DNA of 47,494 bases from NCBI GenBank assembly GCA_023663235.1, contig JAMPHW010000003.1, forward strand, positions 97,099 through 144,592. Reading direction: 5' to 3'. The notes below the pieces were generated by a model that worked only from the letters and a program-made list of their open reading frames with translations, had not been told where the DNA came from and ran no database searches. A program made the translations under genes and the position numbers. Within the stretch, counting starts at the first letter, position 1, and the number at the start of each line of letters is the position of its first letter. This DNA is from Ruminococcus sp. (GTDB lineage: Bacteria > Bacillota_I > Bacilli_A > RF39 > UBA660). Positions 46,466 to 47,494 of this stretch are shown here, in pieces.

Positions 46466-47494
46466 TTAAACTACTTTATAAGGATTAGATATCGTTCCAT
46501 CGCCAGTAAATGTAACATCTGATCGTAAATTAATTACAGGTCTTATGCCAGCTTCAACATCTACATACCAATTTCCAATGTAACCTCCAATAACAAATAC
46601 ACTAGCATATCCTCCATTGCTATCATAATAATATGGTGACATTGTCCAATACGCGTTGCCATTATTTAAATAATTATTATAATTAATTTGGTTTGAGTAT
46701 ACCATACCAGCATAATAAACTTCATCAGCGGTTATTAATCCTACTGGATAAGTAAGAGCTTTATTTCCTTTATTAGAACTTTTAAATGTATATAAATCAT
46801 TATTGTTAGTGCATTTATAAGTCGGAACTATCACATTATTATTTGTAGAAATTAATCTAGTGCGAGCACCATAGTATGTTAATATTGTATTATACCCGCC
46901 TTCGTTATTTATTGAAGTATTGCTTGAACTAGGCTCTCTATCACCACAGAAACCAGTATTTAAGTCTATTTTATTAAAATAACTAGTACCTTGCTTAATG
47001 TTAGAATTGTTAAACCAATTATCTAAGGCCTCTTTTATTGTACTATTATTTGTATTAGCATGAGTTGCCTCATATGTACTTGAACTAGGCACCCCATACA
47101 TATATCCAACATAAGCATTATCTCCTCGTTTATCATTAAATTTACTTGTTCCCGTTTGAGTTCCGTCTCCTGTTGCATTTGCTGTTGTTCCTTGATATAT
47201 CATACGAATTGAACCATCACCATTTATTCTAATTATTCTCCAATAATATCCTCCAAACTCTATCCAATTATCAAGTGGATTACCTGCAAAATAATAAGTC
47301 TTTCCATCGTCATCTAAATCAACATATATTGTATTCTTGGTTTCTCCACTTACGATTAGATTAAAAGTACCATCAAGTCTAGTTTTTTTATTAATATAAT
47401 AATTTTGTAATAACTCTTTCATTGTAGTAGATTTATCTACATCTATTTTATCAAAATATAAATAACATTTATCGCTTTTTGATACTCCACTAAA
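46466..47494 (-). CDS. Membrane-anchored surface protein with C-type-lectin-like C-terminus (paralogue C, 5' end outside window)
   Basis: The frame stays open from the window edge to the stop at 46466, about 342 residues. An internal ATG at 47422 is not the start, because the upstream frame SDKCYLYFDKIDVDKSTTMK aligns with the paralogues. Shared blocks are YYFAGNPLDNWIEFGGYYWR, DGSIRMIYQGT, GYMYGVPSSSTYEATHANTN, GFCGDREP, NNDLYT, ADEVYYAG and GIRPVINLRSDVTFTGDGT. The segment from YWTMSP to GIRPV (Tyr/Gly-rich) differs from copies A and B. The N-terminal anchor presumably lies outside the window. Confidence 0.65.
   Translation of the reverse strand, partial: FSGVSKSDKCYLYFDKIDVDKSTTMKELLQNYYINKKTRLDGTFNLIVSGETKNTIYVDLDDDGKTYYFAGNPLDNWIEFGGYYWRIIRINGDGSIRMIYQGTTANATGDGTQTGTSKFNDKRGDNAYVGYMYGVPSSSTYEATHANTNNSTIKEALDNWFNNSNIKQGTSYFNKIDLNTGFCGDREPSSSNTSINNEGGYNTILTYYGARTRLISTNNNVIVPTYKCTNNNDLYTFKSSNKGNKALTYPVGLITADEVYYAGMVYSNQINYNNYLNNGNAYWTMSPYYYDSNGGYASVFVIGGYIGNWYVDVEAGIRPVINLRSDVTFTGDGTISNPYKVV

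Noticed and set aside
1-47494. Mollicute genetic code (TGA read as Trp)
   Set aside because: Trp is encoded by TGG throughout, and TGA ends full-length genes such as the BRO-domain gene and overlaps a downstream start.
1-47494. CRISPR array, intact insertion sequence or prophage
   Set aside because: No regularly spaced repeats, transposase or phage structural genes were seen; the BRO and XRE genes alone do not show a prophage.

Overview
The window is AT-rich (roughly 28% GC by eye), uses the standard bacterial code (TGA ends several full-length genes, for example the BRO-domain gene at 4061) and carries typical Firmicutes features: strong Shine-Dalgarno sequences, a T-box leader on ileS, a sporulation-type sigma-K, the ylbD-ylbE pair, yqeG-yqeH-mutL and secE-nusG. 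I infer an uncultured, probably gut-associated member of the Bacilli, near the Erysipelotrichia or RF39-like lineages. No rRNA, CRISPR array, intact transposase or prophage was seen. Most genes lie on the minus strand.

Layout. 1-3000: end of a polytopic membrane protein, sigK, a small membrane-anchored protein and a GT4 glycosyltransferase. 3000-6000: a peptidase S66 gene coupled to a BRO-domain gene, then a DUF362 protein. 6000-8400: nusG, secE, a GNAT acetyltransferase and a DUF368 carrier. 8400-11250: the first of three paralogous membrane-anchored surface proteins, a tandem-HTH regulator, a compact locus with two face-to-face promoters and a hydrophobic micro-ORF, and a GC-rich C-terminal fragment of a lectin-like protein. 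11250-16250: operon of phosphoketolase, CrtI-like FAD oxidoreductase and flavin/2Fe-2S reductase. 16250-20000: a Ppx/GppA-like ASKHA protein, tRNA-Ala, rpoZ, two unknown genes, a second tandem-HTH regulator, tRNA-Arg and tRNA-Pro.

20000-25300: a solitary MvaI/BcnI-like endonuclease, a membrane thioredoxin, a DNA glycosylase, an SPFH/NfeD pair, a LysR regulator and a divergent HD-domain hydrolase. 25300-28300: second surface paralogue and a DUF4832 protein. 28300-38700: IleRS under T-box control, a small DUF1292-like protein and two very large repeat proteins, one ending in an FtsK-gamma winged helix without any FtsK motor. 38700-47494: phosphomannomutase, a paralogue of the small membrane protein at 1371, two small XRE proteins, mutL-yqeH-yqeG, a YhcG-type nuclease, ylbE-ylbD and the truncated third surface paralogue.

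Themes. Housekeeping genes are interspersed with a cell-surface set (three lectin-like proteins, two small paired membrane proteins, GT4, DUF368, S66) and a small nuclease/regulator set (MvaI-like, YhcG, four XRE proteins, BRO). The two nuclease genes share a 45-nt upstream element of identical length. The most novel items are the motorless FtsK-gamma protein with its large paralogue, the micro-ORF/convergent-promoter locus near 10.5-10.8 kb, and the template-like AAC-rich fragment near 11.1 kb.
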